Shown here piece after piece: positions 35,501 to 43,572 of a DNA stretch of 64,000 nucleotides. How positions within the stretch are numbered: the first letter of the stretch is position 1; every line of letters starts with the position of its first letter. This stretch comes from UBA11346 sp038060575 (lineage in GTDB: Bacteria; Planctomycetota; UBA11346). Location of the stretch: contig CAZZAM010000009.1 of assembly GCA_964652775.1 (NCBI GenBank), positions 1 through 64,000 of the forward strand, written 5' to 3'. Under the pieces are notes generated by a model. The model was not told the DNA's origin, made no database searches, and saw only the letters and a list, made by a program, of their open reading frames with translations. Both the position numbers and the translations under genes were made by a program.

Positions 35501-35865
35501 TGCTCGACCAACCCAGGATCGATTCCGCGGCGCGATTCGGTTTCCAAGACAACCCGTGCACGTTCGCGACTCACCAGGACACCATCGACCATCTGTTCGT
35601 TCACGTCCAGGGCATAGCCGCAGATCGTCGCGCCATCGGGCAGCGGAAATTCTAACTCACCAGCTAGCGCCCGCCCGTTGGGATTAGCGAACACCAAGGT
35701 GGTGGTGACTTCGGCCACCACGCCCCGGACCTGCGCTTTCATCGCACAGCGATCGAGCCGGATGGGCTGTTCGTTGGGCGGCAGCTTGATCGTTGGTGGA
35801 GGGAGAACCGGCCACTCGGCGGCGGTGACGGAAACGAACAGACTGGCCAGGATCAATAGGCGCAC
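32530..35865 (-). CDS. VIT-vWA domain giant secreted protein with TPR and DUF2135
   Basis: A 1111-residue exported protein. A short signal peptide (MRLLILASLFVSVTAAEW) is followed by a VIT domain (about 45-155; VAEVTTTLVFANPNGRALAGELEFPLPDGA), a von Willebrand A domain (from about 260; LAVAWDASGSTTDAA with the DxSGS metal site) and a glycine-rich linker near 700. TPR-like repeats follow (about 740-880), then a C-terminal DUF2135 domain (AWDADATDIDLHVIQPNSEEAFYGHN, about 925-1030). This VIT-vWA architecture is frequent in Planctomycetota and other Gram-negatives. The metal site suggests protein binding at the cell surface; function unknown. It stands alone, preceded by the copy D repeat. Confidence 0.82.
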   Translation of the reverse strand: MRLLILASLFVSVTAAEWPVLPPPTIKLPPNEQPIRLDRCAMKAQVRGVVAEVTTTLVFANPNGRALAGELEFPLPDGATICGYALDVNEQMVDGVLVSRERARVVLETESRRGIDPGLVEHVRGNVFRTRIFPLPAHGKRTVMVTWAAPLAMTAKEAALRLPLPRALLPILDINVDIAAGGVVPEISGFGNLSLTKWENRHHAEAHLTNVTPGDDLLIRLPRLPKTITQIEERRGEHFAIICDDPQLEVLAAPAPRRLAVAWDASGSTTDAASTRGRNFLKSLLARFPGLTLDVVVFRDKPEAARTFTDAAALDAFLAATPRDGATGLAALDLSANGMPTRSDSGWLLISDGLGTWGGTLPTCGTVAVTCLVAEPIRDTAVLRLIAERSGGQVIDLTTATAENAVDLIAKPVVTLARVDAAAGVLADVHQEWLGGRAVVMAKILTDGDATLVYRRAGTEFARTVAHVRKADATAGTAVARAWAGAQAAELAISLDTNRSALLNLGRTYGIVTAGTSLLVLERLDQYLRHGVEPPASLPAMREQWATALKNRQGEFDQRRISQQDRLLSMWENRVAWWEGREPKVELQKDGRLGRAGGMFGAVAVDAATPSPRPAPTTVAPVTSLDVPSREDNTANRAPKSREEALADSEQGGSGAFMAVGAGEARAGAMGSRSGGGRRAVGAGGGGSGGGAPLGNITVTPFDPDSPYMRALKAAAPADAYAVYLREKEQRGNSPSFYLDCGSYLTAQNLALGLRVLSNLAEMRIDDPNLLRVLAWRLQDSGEIDAAIGVLRKILIQRPEEPQSYRDLALALALRWERSHGVGDAGEALVLLQRVFERRPLENLDLGERWTIDANWARFRCIEVTALEEFNRLVTRIGTAPSDKPVSIPAIDQRLARNLDCDLRVVMAWDADATDIDLHVIQPNSEEAFYGHNRTSTGGLVSDDVTQGYGPEEYLIRRAENGAYQIRCKFYGSRQQTLLGPATVTATVYLDWGRSTERSQRMTLRLDQRGDMIPVGTVNVGGSSPDSGKPGEPQTAATNVTRAQVLALAKGATRAQVESSLGSPARVDSGGVTALWYRLSDSGRWVRIGFGPELLWAREVLDGAERDMLGG

Positions 35866-35939
35866 GGGATGTTCCTCCGATTCATCTACGGAGTAAACGT
35901 CGGAACCTTAGTGGGGTTCATTTCGTAACTGCATATCCC

Positions 35940-36068
35940 AAAGCAACCGCAAAGGCGCAGAAGCCGCTGAGATCGCAGAGGAAAGCTCAATTGGCGATTA
36001 CTGCACAGCTTCTGCAAGGGCCCACCTCCGCGTCCTCAGCGACCTCTGCGCCTCTGCGGTTGCCTTGG
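35940..36068. repeat. Long imperfect inverted repeat, copy D
   Basis: The left arm (about 35940-35981) carries agcaaccgcaaaggcgcagaa and the right arm (about 36030-36068) ends cgcctctgcggttgccttgg. It is the most diverged of the four copies on the left side but keeps the outer arms. It fills the gap between the VIT-vWA gene start and the stop of the next upstream gene. Confidence 0.85.
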
Positions 36069-36079
36069 AAGCGTACGTC

Positions 36080-37204
36080 TTAGAGCGACGATTTAATAGC
36101 CTTCAGTGCCTTGAGCACATACGCGGTAACCAGAATCGGACTGCCTTCGGCCCAGCGATCAGCTTTGTTCGCCCAATAGGCCTTGTCGCCGTCAATGGTA
36201 ACGCGTTGCTGGATGGCCTTCAGCAGGTCGACGCGCCAGTCGGCCTTGGTGCCGTTGGGCAGGTCGATCGTTTTGATGCCGGTGACCTGATAGGTACGTG
36301 ACATCAGCAGGTAGTAGTAGAATAGGCCCTGTTGCTCCTTGCCGGCAGCCATGCCGGGATTTGCGTCGAATTGATAATTGGCCTTGACCCAAGCGAGGGC
36401 GGCGACCACACGTGGATCATCAGCCTTGAGGTCGAGGACGGCGTACGACGAAATCAGCGCGTAGGTCATCGAGCCATACGGTGCCAGTTTCGGTGCCGGT
36501 GCGTCGGCTTTCGGTGGTGTGCGGTCCCAGCTACCAGCGGCCTTGCTCTCGTCGGGGCTGTACACGGCGCCTCCGGAATTGCCGGCCCACGGGAGCTTGT
36601 TGACCGACGACAGGTCTTGGCAGCGTTCGAGGAACTTGAGCGCCTGCTGCATGCGCGGATCAGTCGAAGGAACGCCCGACGTCTTCAGTGCGTTGACCGC
36701 CCAGCTGGTGTTCGAGAGATCCTCAAAGCCAACGCCTTTTGAGCCGTAGCCAATACCGCCAAGGCTCGGATTTTTGATGTCTTTGTTCTGGATGCCCCAG
36801 AGATAGTTCTGTGCGGCAGTCACTGACGCAGGGTCTCCGCTCTTGGTGGCGGTCCACAACAAGAGGGCGATCGACGTGCAGTAGTTGCCGAGCGGACTCG
36901 TCGGATCATAGACCCCGCCATCGGGCTGCTTGAAGCCGTTGACGAAAGCGAGTGCCTTGACCAGACGCGGATCGCTGGCAGGAGTTGCGGATGGTTCAAC
37001 GGCCAGTGCTTCGGCAACCAGACCAGTGACACCGAGTACGAACTGGTCGCCCGGCATAAACGAGCCATTCGGCTGCGTCTGGGCCAATAAATAATTCGAC
37101 GCCTTGCTGATTAGGACATCGACCTCGGCGGCTGGGGATGCGATCGGCTCAGCGGCACACACGGCAGTGGCGAGGAAGATTGAAACGAGGGTACGGCTCA
37201 ACAT
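36080..37204 (-). CDS. Secreted alpha/alpha-toroid (prenyltransferase/squalene-cyclase-repeat) protein
   Basis: Exported protein of 374 residues with signal peptide MLSRTLVSIFLATAVCA. The mature part contains the repeats of an alpha/alpha toroid: YLLAQTQPNGSFMPG, FVNGFKQPDGGVYDP, GGIGYGSKGVGFEDLSNTSWAVNAL, each with the QxxDGxF/GG pattern of prenyltransferase and squalene-oxidase-type repeats. No cyclase DDxD-type active site is evident, so it is probably a structural or binding member. Start at 37204 is fixed by an aggaga ribosome-binding site about ten bases upstream; the same frame stays open to 37303 (see findings). Confidence 0.78.
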   Translation of the reverse strand: MLSRTLVSIFLATAVCAAEPIASPAAEVDVLISKASNYLLAQTQPNGSFMPGDQFVLGVTGLVAEALAVEPSATPASDPRLVKALAFVNGFKQPDGGVYDPTSPLGNYCTSIALLLWTATKSGDPASVTAAQNYLWGIQNKDIKNPSLGGIGYGSKGVGFEDLSNTSWAVNALKTSGVPSTDPRMQQALKFLERCQDLSSVNKLPWAGNSGGAVYSPDESKAAGSWDRTPPKADAPAPKLAPYGSMTYALISSYAVLDLKADDPRVVAALAWVKANYQFDANPGMAAGKEQQGLFYYYLLMSRTYQVTGIKTIDLPNGTKADWRVDLLKAIQQRVTIDGDKAYWANKADRWAEGSPILVTAYVLKALKAIKSSL

Positions 37205-37307
37205 GGACGGTTCTCCTGGGCTGCTGGAATAACGGTTAATAGGAGCGAGTCGAGGGCGCGAAATGACGACTGCCTCACCAGCAGAGCGTGTCCTGATCAG
37301 CAAACAC

Positions 37308-37907
37308 TCAGGCGATGAGGCTCAGGGCTGTGCCAGACTGACTCTGCGTTTGGTCATAAGCGCGACGGGCGCGATCTGGCTGCGCAACTGTGGTTGGCTG
37401 GCTACTTGGCTGCAGACTATTTGGCTGTTCGTCCTGCTTGTTTAACTCTGCCTGTGCTTGCGCGATGCGTGCTTGGGCTTGAGCCGCGACAGCTCGGTCC
37501 TGGCTGGACGGATCACCCGGTGCGAGCGCTGACGCAATGACACGCTGCATCTTGGTGATTGTGGCACTCGGGCTATTCCCTGAACTGGTGTCGATCGAGA
37601 CCTCGCCGCCGATGGCGTACTGTTTGCCATCGGGGCCAGTCTGATAACTCAGGCTGATGCTGCCGGCGAGCCCGCCGGCAGCAGCCTGATGGGCAAGCTC
37701 ATGGGCGCGCACGGCGCGGTCGCTCTGCTGCAGCTTGCGCAGGAGCGCTTGTTCGTCCGGAGTGTATTGCTGGCTGGTCGATTTTTGAAATGCGTCGGCT
37801 GGGATACGTGTGGACGGCTGCGCGGGGGCCTTGCTGACCGCGGTGTTATCCCGCTCAGGCGAAGGCTGGGTTGCAGACCCACCGGTTGAACTGATGCCGC
37901 TCACCAT
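37308..37907 (-). CDS. SprA-like putative metalloprotease
   Basis: A 199-residue protein with an HExxH motif: RAHELAHQAAAGGLAG (about 87-102) followed by TGPDGKQYAIGGEVSID. This exact AHExAH...GPDGKxYAxGGEV arrangement is that of the SprA/CJM1_0395 family of putative metalloproteases. The flanks are low-complexity: a Ser/Thr/Pro-rich N-terminal part and a Gln/Ala-rich C-terminal helix. The role is unknown. The start is uncertain: ATG at 37907 or 37961, neither with a good ribosome site. The longest frame reaches 38036, against the divergent TolQ/ExbB gene. Confidence 0.75.
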   Translation of the reverse strand: MVSGISSTGGSATQPSPERDNTAVSKAPAQPSTRIPADAFQKSTSQQYTPDEQALLRKLQQSDRAVRAHELAHQAAAGGLAGSISLSYQTGPDGKQYAIGGEVSIDTSSGNSPSATITKMQRVIASALAPGDPSSQDRAVAAQAQARIAQAQAELNKQDEQPNSLQPSSQPTTVAQPDRARRAYDQTQSQSGTALSLIA

Positions 37908-38070
37908 GGATGCAAATCTAACTGGCCTAAATGGTCGGTGAAGCAGGAGTTTGTGATCCATGCACAATGCCGCGAACGCTAAACCGTCACACTGACAGGC
38001 CGATCGGCGTATTCCGGATTGCGTTACTATTCCCATGCGGATGACTCCAGCCCAGCGAAAGGCTCACACT

Positions 38071-38859
38071 ATGGCATCGACTTCATTCTGGGGACTGATC
38101 ACAGAATCGGTTGCGTCGTCCAGCGTTCTTGAACAGGGCGTCCTGCTCTTTCTGGTCGCGCTCTCCATTGTTTCATGGGCCGTGATTATCATGAAGGTGC
38201 GGATTCTGCGTCAGCTGAAGGCCAATCACCAATTGTTCCATAAAGCATACGAGGAGGCAGCGCACACGGGCGAAGTCCTTGAGCGTGGACGGCCAACTGT
38301 GGGAGTCTCCTTATTGTACGCGGTCTTTTCAGCAGGCATGGAGGCACGGGCGCGAGCGCGTGCCGAGGCGGCTCAGATCGCGCCGGTCGATGGCGACCAT
38401 ATTCCCCTCAAAACGCCGAAGAATATCGAAGAGCGCGTGCGCCTGGGCATGGAGCACGCGCTCAAAGGCGAAACGACACGTTTAAATCATCATATGCCTG
38501 TGCTAGCCACCGCTGGCAGTGCGTCGCCATTTATCGGTCTGTTCGGAACCGTGTGGGGCATCATGGCGACGTTCCAAACCCTCGGCTCGGCGAAGAGCGC
38601 CAGCTTGCAGGTGCTGGCTCCACCGATCGCCGCAGCGTTGATTGCCACTGCCGCTGGTCTCGCCGTCGCCATACCGGCGGTCATGTTCTATAACTGGATT
38701 TCAGCACGACTGGATCAGGAGAACGAAGACGCATCCTGTCTTATGGAGCGCGTACTGCATGTGCTGCGTGCCACCGGTGCCGTGGATGAACTGCCGAGCT
38801 CTGCTGCGTCGCCGGCGGTTGTCCCCAATCCCAAGGCCGCGTCCGCGGTCGTGGCCTGA
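38071..38859 (+). CDS. TolQ/ExbB/MotA-type proton channel subunit
   Basis: Inner-membrane energiser subunit of 262 residues. Three membrane segments: GVLLFLVALSIVSWAVIIMKV (about 22-42), then a pair near the C-terminus with the family signature LATAGSASPFIGLFGTVWGIMATFQTLG followed by PPIAAALIATAAGLAVAIPAVMFYNW. The central cytoplasmic loop contains an acidic, Arg/Ala-rich stretch. The ATG at 38071 follows an aaagg sequence at a good distance and is preferred over 38035. Forms a pair with the TolR/ExbD gene 12 bases on. It probably energises an envelope process with its neighbours. Confidence 0.88.
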   Translation: MASTSFWGLITESVASSSVLEQGVLLFLVALSIVSWAVIIMKVRILRQLKANHQLFHKAYEEAAHTGEVLERGRPTVGVSLLYAVFSAGMEARARARAEAAQIAPVDGDHIPLKTPKNIEERVRLGMEHALKGETTRLNHHMPVLATAGSASPFIGLFGTVWGIMATFQTLGSAKSASLQVLAPPIAAALIATAAGLAVAIPAVMFYNWISARLDQENEDASCLMERVLHVLRATGAVDELPSSAASPAVVPNPKAASAVVA

Positions 38860-38871
38860 GCGAGGCCGCTC

Positions 38872-39336
38872 ATGGGCATGAGTGTTGGTGGCAGCAAACG
38901 GCGGATGATGTCCGAAATCAACGTCACCCCGTTGGTTGACGTGATGTTGGTGCTGTTGGTGGTCTTCATGATCACCGCCCCGGTCCTGAAAGAAGGATTC
39001 CAAGTCGAAGTGCCGCAGGCAGCCGAGACCCAGTCGATCAATGTGGTGGATGCCCGTTCGGTAGTCGTGACCAAGGACGGTGCGGTTCTGCACAATCTCG
39101 CCCAATCGGCCGAGGATCGCTACGATAATCTATCGCAACTCGTCGAAGATCTCAAAACCTATAAAGCTGATTGCGCGCGTGCCAAGGACGGCCCTGTCCA
39201 GCCGGTGGTGCTGATCATCGGCGACAAAGACGCACGCTATGAGCGCATCATCCAGGTATGGAACGCGATCCGTTCAGCGGGCATCACCCAAGTCGGTTTT
39301 CAACTTGAACCAGGTAACGACCAGTCCGTGAAGTAA
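38872..39336 (+). CDS. TolR/ExbD-type proton channel subunit
   Basis: A 154-residue bitopic membrane protein: short cytoplasmic start (MGMSVGGSKRRMMSEINVTPLVDVMLVLLVVFMIT) containing the family's EINVTPLVDVMLVLLVVFMI signature with the essential Asp, then a periplasmic domain with the ExbD fold. Partner of the preceding TolQ/ExbB homologue; together they form a proton-driven motor. The periplasmic part includes an atypical middle insertion (SAEDRYDNLSQLVEDLKTYKADCARAKDGPV). Confidence 0.92.
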   Translation: MGMSVGGSKRRMMSEINVTPLVDVMLVLLVVFMITAPVLKEGFQVEVPQAAETQSINVVDARSVVVTKDGAVLHNLAQSAEDRYDNLSQLVEDLKTYKADCARAKDGPVQPVVLIIGDKDARYERIIQVWNAIRSAGITQVGFQLEPGNDQSVK

Positions 39337-39358
39337 TCCACGCTCAGATAGGATTCCC

Positions 39359-42265
39359 ATGACTGCTGACCAGAATCCCAAGCGCCGTTCCAACGCCCTG
39401 CGTACGTTCATTACGTGGTCGGTCATCCTCCATGTTGGCGCTGGCATCTCGTGGGGAGTTCCAGCCTGGTTGCAGATGCGCGCCGAGCGCGAGTTGGAAC
39501 AGAGCAAGAAGGAATCGGCAGAAAATCTAGCCCGCGAAGCAATCAAGGCGAAGGCGCGAGCAGAAGAACAACGTAAGAAGGAGCTGCACAAAGATGTTGC
39601 TGTTCAGGCGCGCGAGCAGTTCGACAAGCTGACCCCCGTGCTGGACGACCAGAAACGCGACAAACTCTGGAAGGAGATCGAACCCAAATTGGAGGAACCG
39701 ATCAAGGCGCTGACCAACGCGCTGAATAGCCCGTCACTGACCGAGCAAGATCTGCGCAACCTCGAGACGCAACTGCAGCGTGACTTGGTCGATCAGACCG
39801 ATCAGGTGCTGACCGCAGAGCTGGCCGAGACCATGGCCGAGAACTTTGTCGAACAGGTGGACAGCCAAGTCGCGCCAGAGTTGGCCAAGTGGATGCGCGA
39901 ACAAGTGGACAAGCGAGTAGCCAAAAAACTGCGCGATCAGGCCGATCAACTGGTCAAGGATCAACGCACAGGTGCTCAGCGCGAGCACGATGCTGGTCGC
40001 AAGGCGGCGCAGCAGGCACATGAGCAGGTTCGTGCGGCCGAAGCAGTGGTGCAGCGGGACCGTCTGGATCCGCCCTCATCCAGTAAACGTTTGGCAGACG
40101 GCGCCCAAAAACTGGCTGAGGCCGACAAGCACCTTGTCGCCGCCGAGAAAGCAACCGCATCCCAGCAGATCGCCGATGCCCGGAAAGCTGTCCAGGAAGC
40201 CTTGGGGGCGACCAATGATGCTGCGAATCAGCGCGACCCGGCGGCACGTACGCAGGCGGTGGACACGGCCGATCATGCGATTGCTGCCGCCAAACTGGCT
40301 ACTCAGGCGGCGGTGGATGCGTTGGGTGCGGGCAGCGATCGTGAGGCCTATGCACGTCAAGACCTGCGTCAGCATGGAGAGCAGGCGTTGAAGGCGGAGG
40401 TTGAAAAGGAATTCGCCGGAGAATTTCGTGCGGAAACTGTCCCCAGACTAACCCCAAAACTCGCCAAGGAATTTAAGGCGCAGCTAGAACAGTCAGGCAT
40501 GACCAACGACAAGTTGGTTGAGGCGGTAGCCAAACGGGCAAGCGAGTTATTGGCAGACAAAGTCCCCAAGCTTGCCAAGGCTGGCGAACCCGTCGCGGAT
40601 CAATTCCAAACATTGGCTCCAGGTGACGCCACGGTTGCGAATACAGCTAAAAATCCCAAGGCCATTGATGTGGGGTTGTCAGCTGCTGGCAAGGCTCAAC
40701 CGGCAGCAACGCCGAGCGCACTCGATAAGCAACTCGACGCTGGCAAGGCAGCCATGGCGACCACGGCCAAGGGTGCCCTGGCAGCCATCGCCAAGGATGG
40801 CAGCCAGGATGCGCGGCTTATGAAACTGGCCGGTACAGTTGGCCAAGGAGACGAAGGCGACATAGCCGAAGCTGACATGCGTGATCGCATACACCAGATG
40901 GCCGAAGCGATGCGCGGAGGTCGTCTTGGGGACCTTGGAGTAGGTGCTGGGTTTGGCTTGGGTGGCTCTGGCGGCGATGGATTTAATGGTATTCGCGGCA
41001 ACTTTTCCGGTCGTCGCAATGAAGCCGCGTACCGGGCATTAAGTAAACAAATTGATGACCGTGGTCAGGTCCAAGGCGTTGATTTGGAGCGCACCGGGGC
41101 CAAGGGCGAAACGTCTCAGGCCGAGGAGCGTAAGGAATTAGTACCAGCGCGCATCGTTGGGCGCGATAACGCCAAAGAAAAAGTCGTGACGGGTAACACG
41201 GAACCGTACAAGCCCGGTTTCAAGAGCTTGGCGTTTGCGGCGATCCCGTGTTTGCCAGGTGAATTCGCAATTGATGGCGGAGTTGAAAAGTGGAAGGATA
41301 TTCCAGCTATTTCGCTGAATCCAGAGAAGGGCAAAGACGCCTCGCCACAGACCGTGCAGATCGGCTGGCGCAACGATGGTTTATTTTGTCGCTATACGGT
41401 CTGTGATCCCAACCGGCGCATGGACAAAAACACGGCTGATTATTTTTGGGTGGCTGACGTTGTCGAGGTCTGGGTCGATAGTCTCAACGCCAAGCAAAAA
41501 TATCGTTCCCTGCATACCGGTCAGCAATTTTGGATCTGGCCAGATGGCGCCAAGGACAACCCGAATATGATTGGCGGCGAGTCGGTATGCCAGAAGCGTA
41601 ACGCGGCATGGTTTCGTCGCGACATTCCCAAAGGCGCACTGCCACGGGTGACCACGATGACTGCCAATGGTTACTGCATGGAGTTCCAACTACCTGCACG
41701 GATGATCCAGGATGCTGATCTGGCGCCTGGTCGCATCGTTGGTTTCAATACGGTGCTGAGTGTCGGCATCCCAGGGACGGATTGGTATTGGTCAGCGGGC
41801 TCGGAGGTTGGCACTTTCCGTCAGCCAGATACGTGGGGTGACCTGTTGCTCGCTGGGTCAGACGCCTCGATTACTCTGGCTGACCGCGACCAAACCAAGG
41901 CGAAGGCGAATACGCCTGCGGTATTGCTTCCCGGCCAGCCGCTCAAGTTGCGAGTGGTTGATGGTGACATGAATCTGTCGCCTCTGCGTCGCGACAAGGT
42001 GATGGTGACCCTCAAACCCGCCCATGGCGGACAGCTGCTGGCAGTGCTCGAAGAGACCAGTGAGGCGAGTGGTGCTTTCGAGGGGTCGGTGACGACGGCC
42101 CTTGCCCTCGATGAAGACCAACCTGGTATACTGTCGGTGTATGAAGGCGAAAAGGTGATGGTGAAATACAACGATCAGGCCCGGGCCAACGGCGCGCGCA
42201 ATGTCGATGTGCAGCTCACGCTCAGCTTCGGATCTGCCCTCATCCAAAAGCTATCCGCCCACTGA
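39359..42265 (+). CDS. Large membrane-anchored coiled-coil protein with CBM9-like C-terminal domain
   Basis: A 968-residue protein. One membrane segment (about 16-37; FITWSVILHVGAGISWGVPA) leaves a short cytoplasmic tail, like TonB/TolA. A long helical, coiled-coil-rich stretch (about 45-480) follows, rich in Ala, Lys, Gln and Glu, then a glycine-rich linker (GVGAGFGLGGSGGDG, near 530). The C-terminal part (about 635-840) is a CBM9/DOMON-like carbohydrate-binding fold (EFAIDGGVEKWKDIPAISL, GLFCRYTVCD, YFWVADVVEVWVD). Position and layout make it the likely output of the TolQ-TolR motor: a periplasmic rod that touches a glycan. A full TonB C-terminal domain is not seen. Inference; not a known family to me. 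Confidence 0.68.
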   Translation: MTADQNPKRRSNALRTFITWSVILHVGAGISWGVPAWLQMRAERELEQSKKESAENLAREAIKAKARAEEQRKKELHKDVAVQAREQFDKLTPVLDDQKRDKLWKEIEPKLEEPIKALTNALNSPSLTEQDLRNLETQLQRDLVDQTDQVLTAELAETMAENFVEQVDSQVAPELAKWMREQVDKRVAKKLRDQADQLVKDQRTGAQREHDAGRKAAQQAHEQVRAAEAVVQRDRLDPPSSSKRLADGAQKLAEADKHLVAAEKATASQQIADARKAVQEALGATNDAANQRDPAARTQAVDTADHAIAAAKLATQAAVDALGAGSDREAYARQDLRQHGEQALKAEVEKEFAGEFRAETVPRLTPKLAKEFKAQLEQSGMTNDKLVEAVAKRASELLADKVPKLAKAGEPVADQFQTLAPGDATVANTAKNPKAIDVGLSAAGKAQPAATPSALDKQLDAGKAAMATTAKGALAAIAKDGSQDARLMKLAGTVGQGDEGDIAEADMRDRIHQMAEAMRGGRLGDLGVGAGFGLGGSGGDGFNGIRGNFSGRRNEAAYRALSKQIDDRGQVQGVDLERTGAKGETSQAEERKELVPARIVGRDNAKEKVVTGNTEPYKPGFKSLAFAAIPCLPGEFAIDGGVEKWKDIPAISLNPEKGKDASPQTVQIGWRNDGLFCRYTVCDPNRRMDKNTADYFWVADVVEVWVDSLNAKQKYRSLHTGQQFWIWPDGAKDNPNMIGGESVCQKRNAAWFRRDIPKGALPRVTTMTANGYCMEFQLPARMIQDADLAPGRIVGFNTVLSVGIPGTDWYWSAGSEVGTFRQPDTWGDLLLAGSDASITLADRDQTKAKANTPAVLLPGQPLKLRVVDGDMNLSPLRRDKVMVTLKPAHGGQLLAVLEETSEASGAFEGSVTTALALDEDQPGILSVYEGEKVMVKYNDQARANGARNVDVQLTLSFGSALIQKLSAH

Positions 42266-42375
42266 GCGACAGGGGCGGGACGCCCTGGTCGTTGGATGTA
42301 GGCGCGGGCTCTGTCCCCAATCATAGGCCCGGCCCGGGGTTGCACCGGACCACGCAGCCACGATCCTGGGTGCCA

Positions 42376-43434
42376 ATGTCTTGGTTCGATCGCATTGTCG
42401 GATTACTGAGCCTCGATCTGGGGATCGACCTCGGCACGGCCAACACCTTGGTCGCGGTCAAAGGCCGTGGCGTGGTGATCAGCGAGCCGTCAGTAGTTGC
42501 GGTCAAGAAAGGCACCAAGCAGGTCATCGATGGTCCGATGGGCGAGGCGGTTGGCGATCAGGCCAAGATCATGCTCGGCAAGAATCCCGGCAACATTGAC
42601 GTGATCAAGCCGCTCAAGGATGGCGTCATCGCTGACCTTGAGATCACCGAGCACATGCTCCGCTACTTCATTCGCAAAGCCTCGGGTGGTCGTCGCCTGG
42701 TGCCGCCGCGCGTGGTCGTGGCGGTGCCATCGGGCATCAATGAAGTCGAAAAAGGAGCGGTGACGAACAGTGTTCGCAAGGCTGGAGCACGCGAAGTATT
42801 CCTGCTCCAAGAGCCGATGGCTGCTGCGATTGGTGCTGGGTTGCCGATCGCTGAACCGGTTGGTTCAATGATCGTCGACATCGGTGGCGGCACGACCGAG
42901 GTCGCGGTCATCTCGATGATCGGCATCGTGACCTCCGAAAGCGTGCGTGTCGCTGGCGATGAGATCGACCACGCGATCATCAAATATCTTAAGAATCAGT
43001 ATTCGGTGATCATCGGCGAGAACACCGCCGAAATGGTCAAGCTCACCATTGGTTCAGCGATCGCACCAGCCGAAGAGCTGCGCATGCAGATCAAGGGCCG
43101 CGATCTGCGCACGGGTCTGCCGCATCAACTTGAAGTCACCTCGACCGAGATCGCCGAAGCGATTCGCCCGCAGATCCAGACCATCGTTGGTGCGATTAAG
43201 ATGGTTCTCGAACGCACCGCTCCTGAGTTGGCTTCGGATCTGATCGAACGTGGGATCACCATGGCTGGCGGAACGAGTCAGTTGCGTGGACTTACTGATT
43301 TGGTTGCGCGCGAAACCCGTTTGCCGGTGTATCTCGCCAATGATCCAATGACCTGCGTTGCGCGTGGATGTGCGGCGTTGCTCGATGATTTGGATAGTTT
43401 GAAACAGATCCTCGAGGCTGGCGTTCAACAATAG
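42376..43434 (+). CDS. mreB: Rod-shape actin homologue MreB
   Basis: Bacterial actin of 352 residues guiding elongation-type cell wall synthesis. Motifs: phosphate-1 LGIDLGTANTLV (about 16-27), KPLKDGVIADLEITEHML, VVAVPSGINEVEKGAV, phosphate-2 MIVDIGGGTTEVAVIS and adenosine motif ITMAGGTSQLRGL. The ATG at 42376 (MSWFDRIVGLLSLDLGIDLG) matches MreB starts; a longer frame reaches back to 42292. mreC/D and rodA are not adjacent; instead it follows the TolQ-TolR-coiled-coil genes. Many planctomycetes lack MreB, so this argues against the Planctomycetia proper. Confidence 0.96.
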   Translation: MSWFDRIVGLLSLDLGIDLGTANTLVAVKGRGVVISEPSVVAVKKGTKQVIDGPMGEAVGDQAKIMLGKNPGNIDVIKPLKDGVIADLEITEHMLRYFIRKASGGRRLVPPRVVVAVPSGINEVEKGAVTNSVRKAGAREVFLLQEPMAAAIGAGLPIAEPVGSMIVDIGGGTTEVAVISMIGIVTSESVRVAGDEIDHAIIKYLKNQYSVIIGENTAEMVKLTIGSAIAPAEELRMQIKGRDLRTGLPHQLEVTSTEIAEAIRPQIQTIVGAIKMVLERTAPELASDLIERGITMAGGTSQLRGLTDLVARETRLPVYLANDPMTCVARGCAALLDDLDSLKQILEAGVQQ

Positions 43435-43436
43435 CT

Positions 43437-43455
43437 GTAGGGGCTCTGCCCCTAC
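43437..43455 (+). terminator. Hairpin directly after mreB
   Basis: gtaggggc pairs exactly with gcccctac around a TCT loop, starting three bases after the mreB stop. No T-run follows, so it may be an extragenic palindrome or a stability element rather than an intrinsic terminator. Confidence 0.5.
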
Positions 43456-43506
43456 TACCCCGCTGGCTTTGTCGCGGTTTGGTTTTGTCGGCGAGCATCC
43501 AAAACC

Positions 43507-43542
43507 ATGGCGGCATCGGCTGCGCCGATTATATGCCGCCAT
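43507..43542. repeat. Nested palindrome related to the 5160-5471 array
   Basis: Outer arms atggcggcat (43507-43516) and atgccgccat (43533-43542) enclose an inner cggc-tgc-gccg stem. The same outer arms, with a different core, occur at 5276-5309, so the two belong to one dispersed palindrome family. Confidence 0.8.
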
Positions 43543-43572
43543 CACCGCACGGCGCCAGAACAGTTGTGTGAA

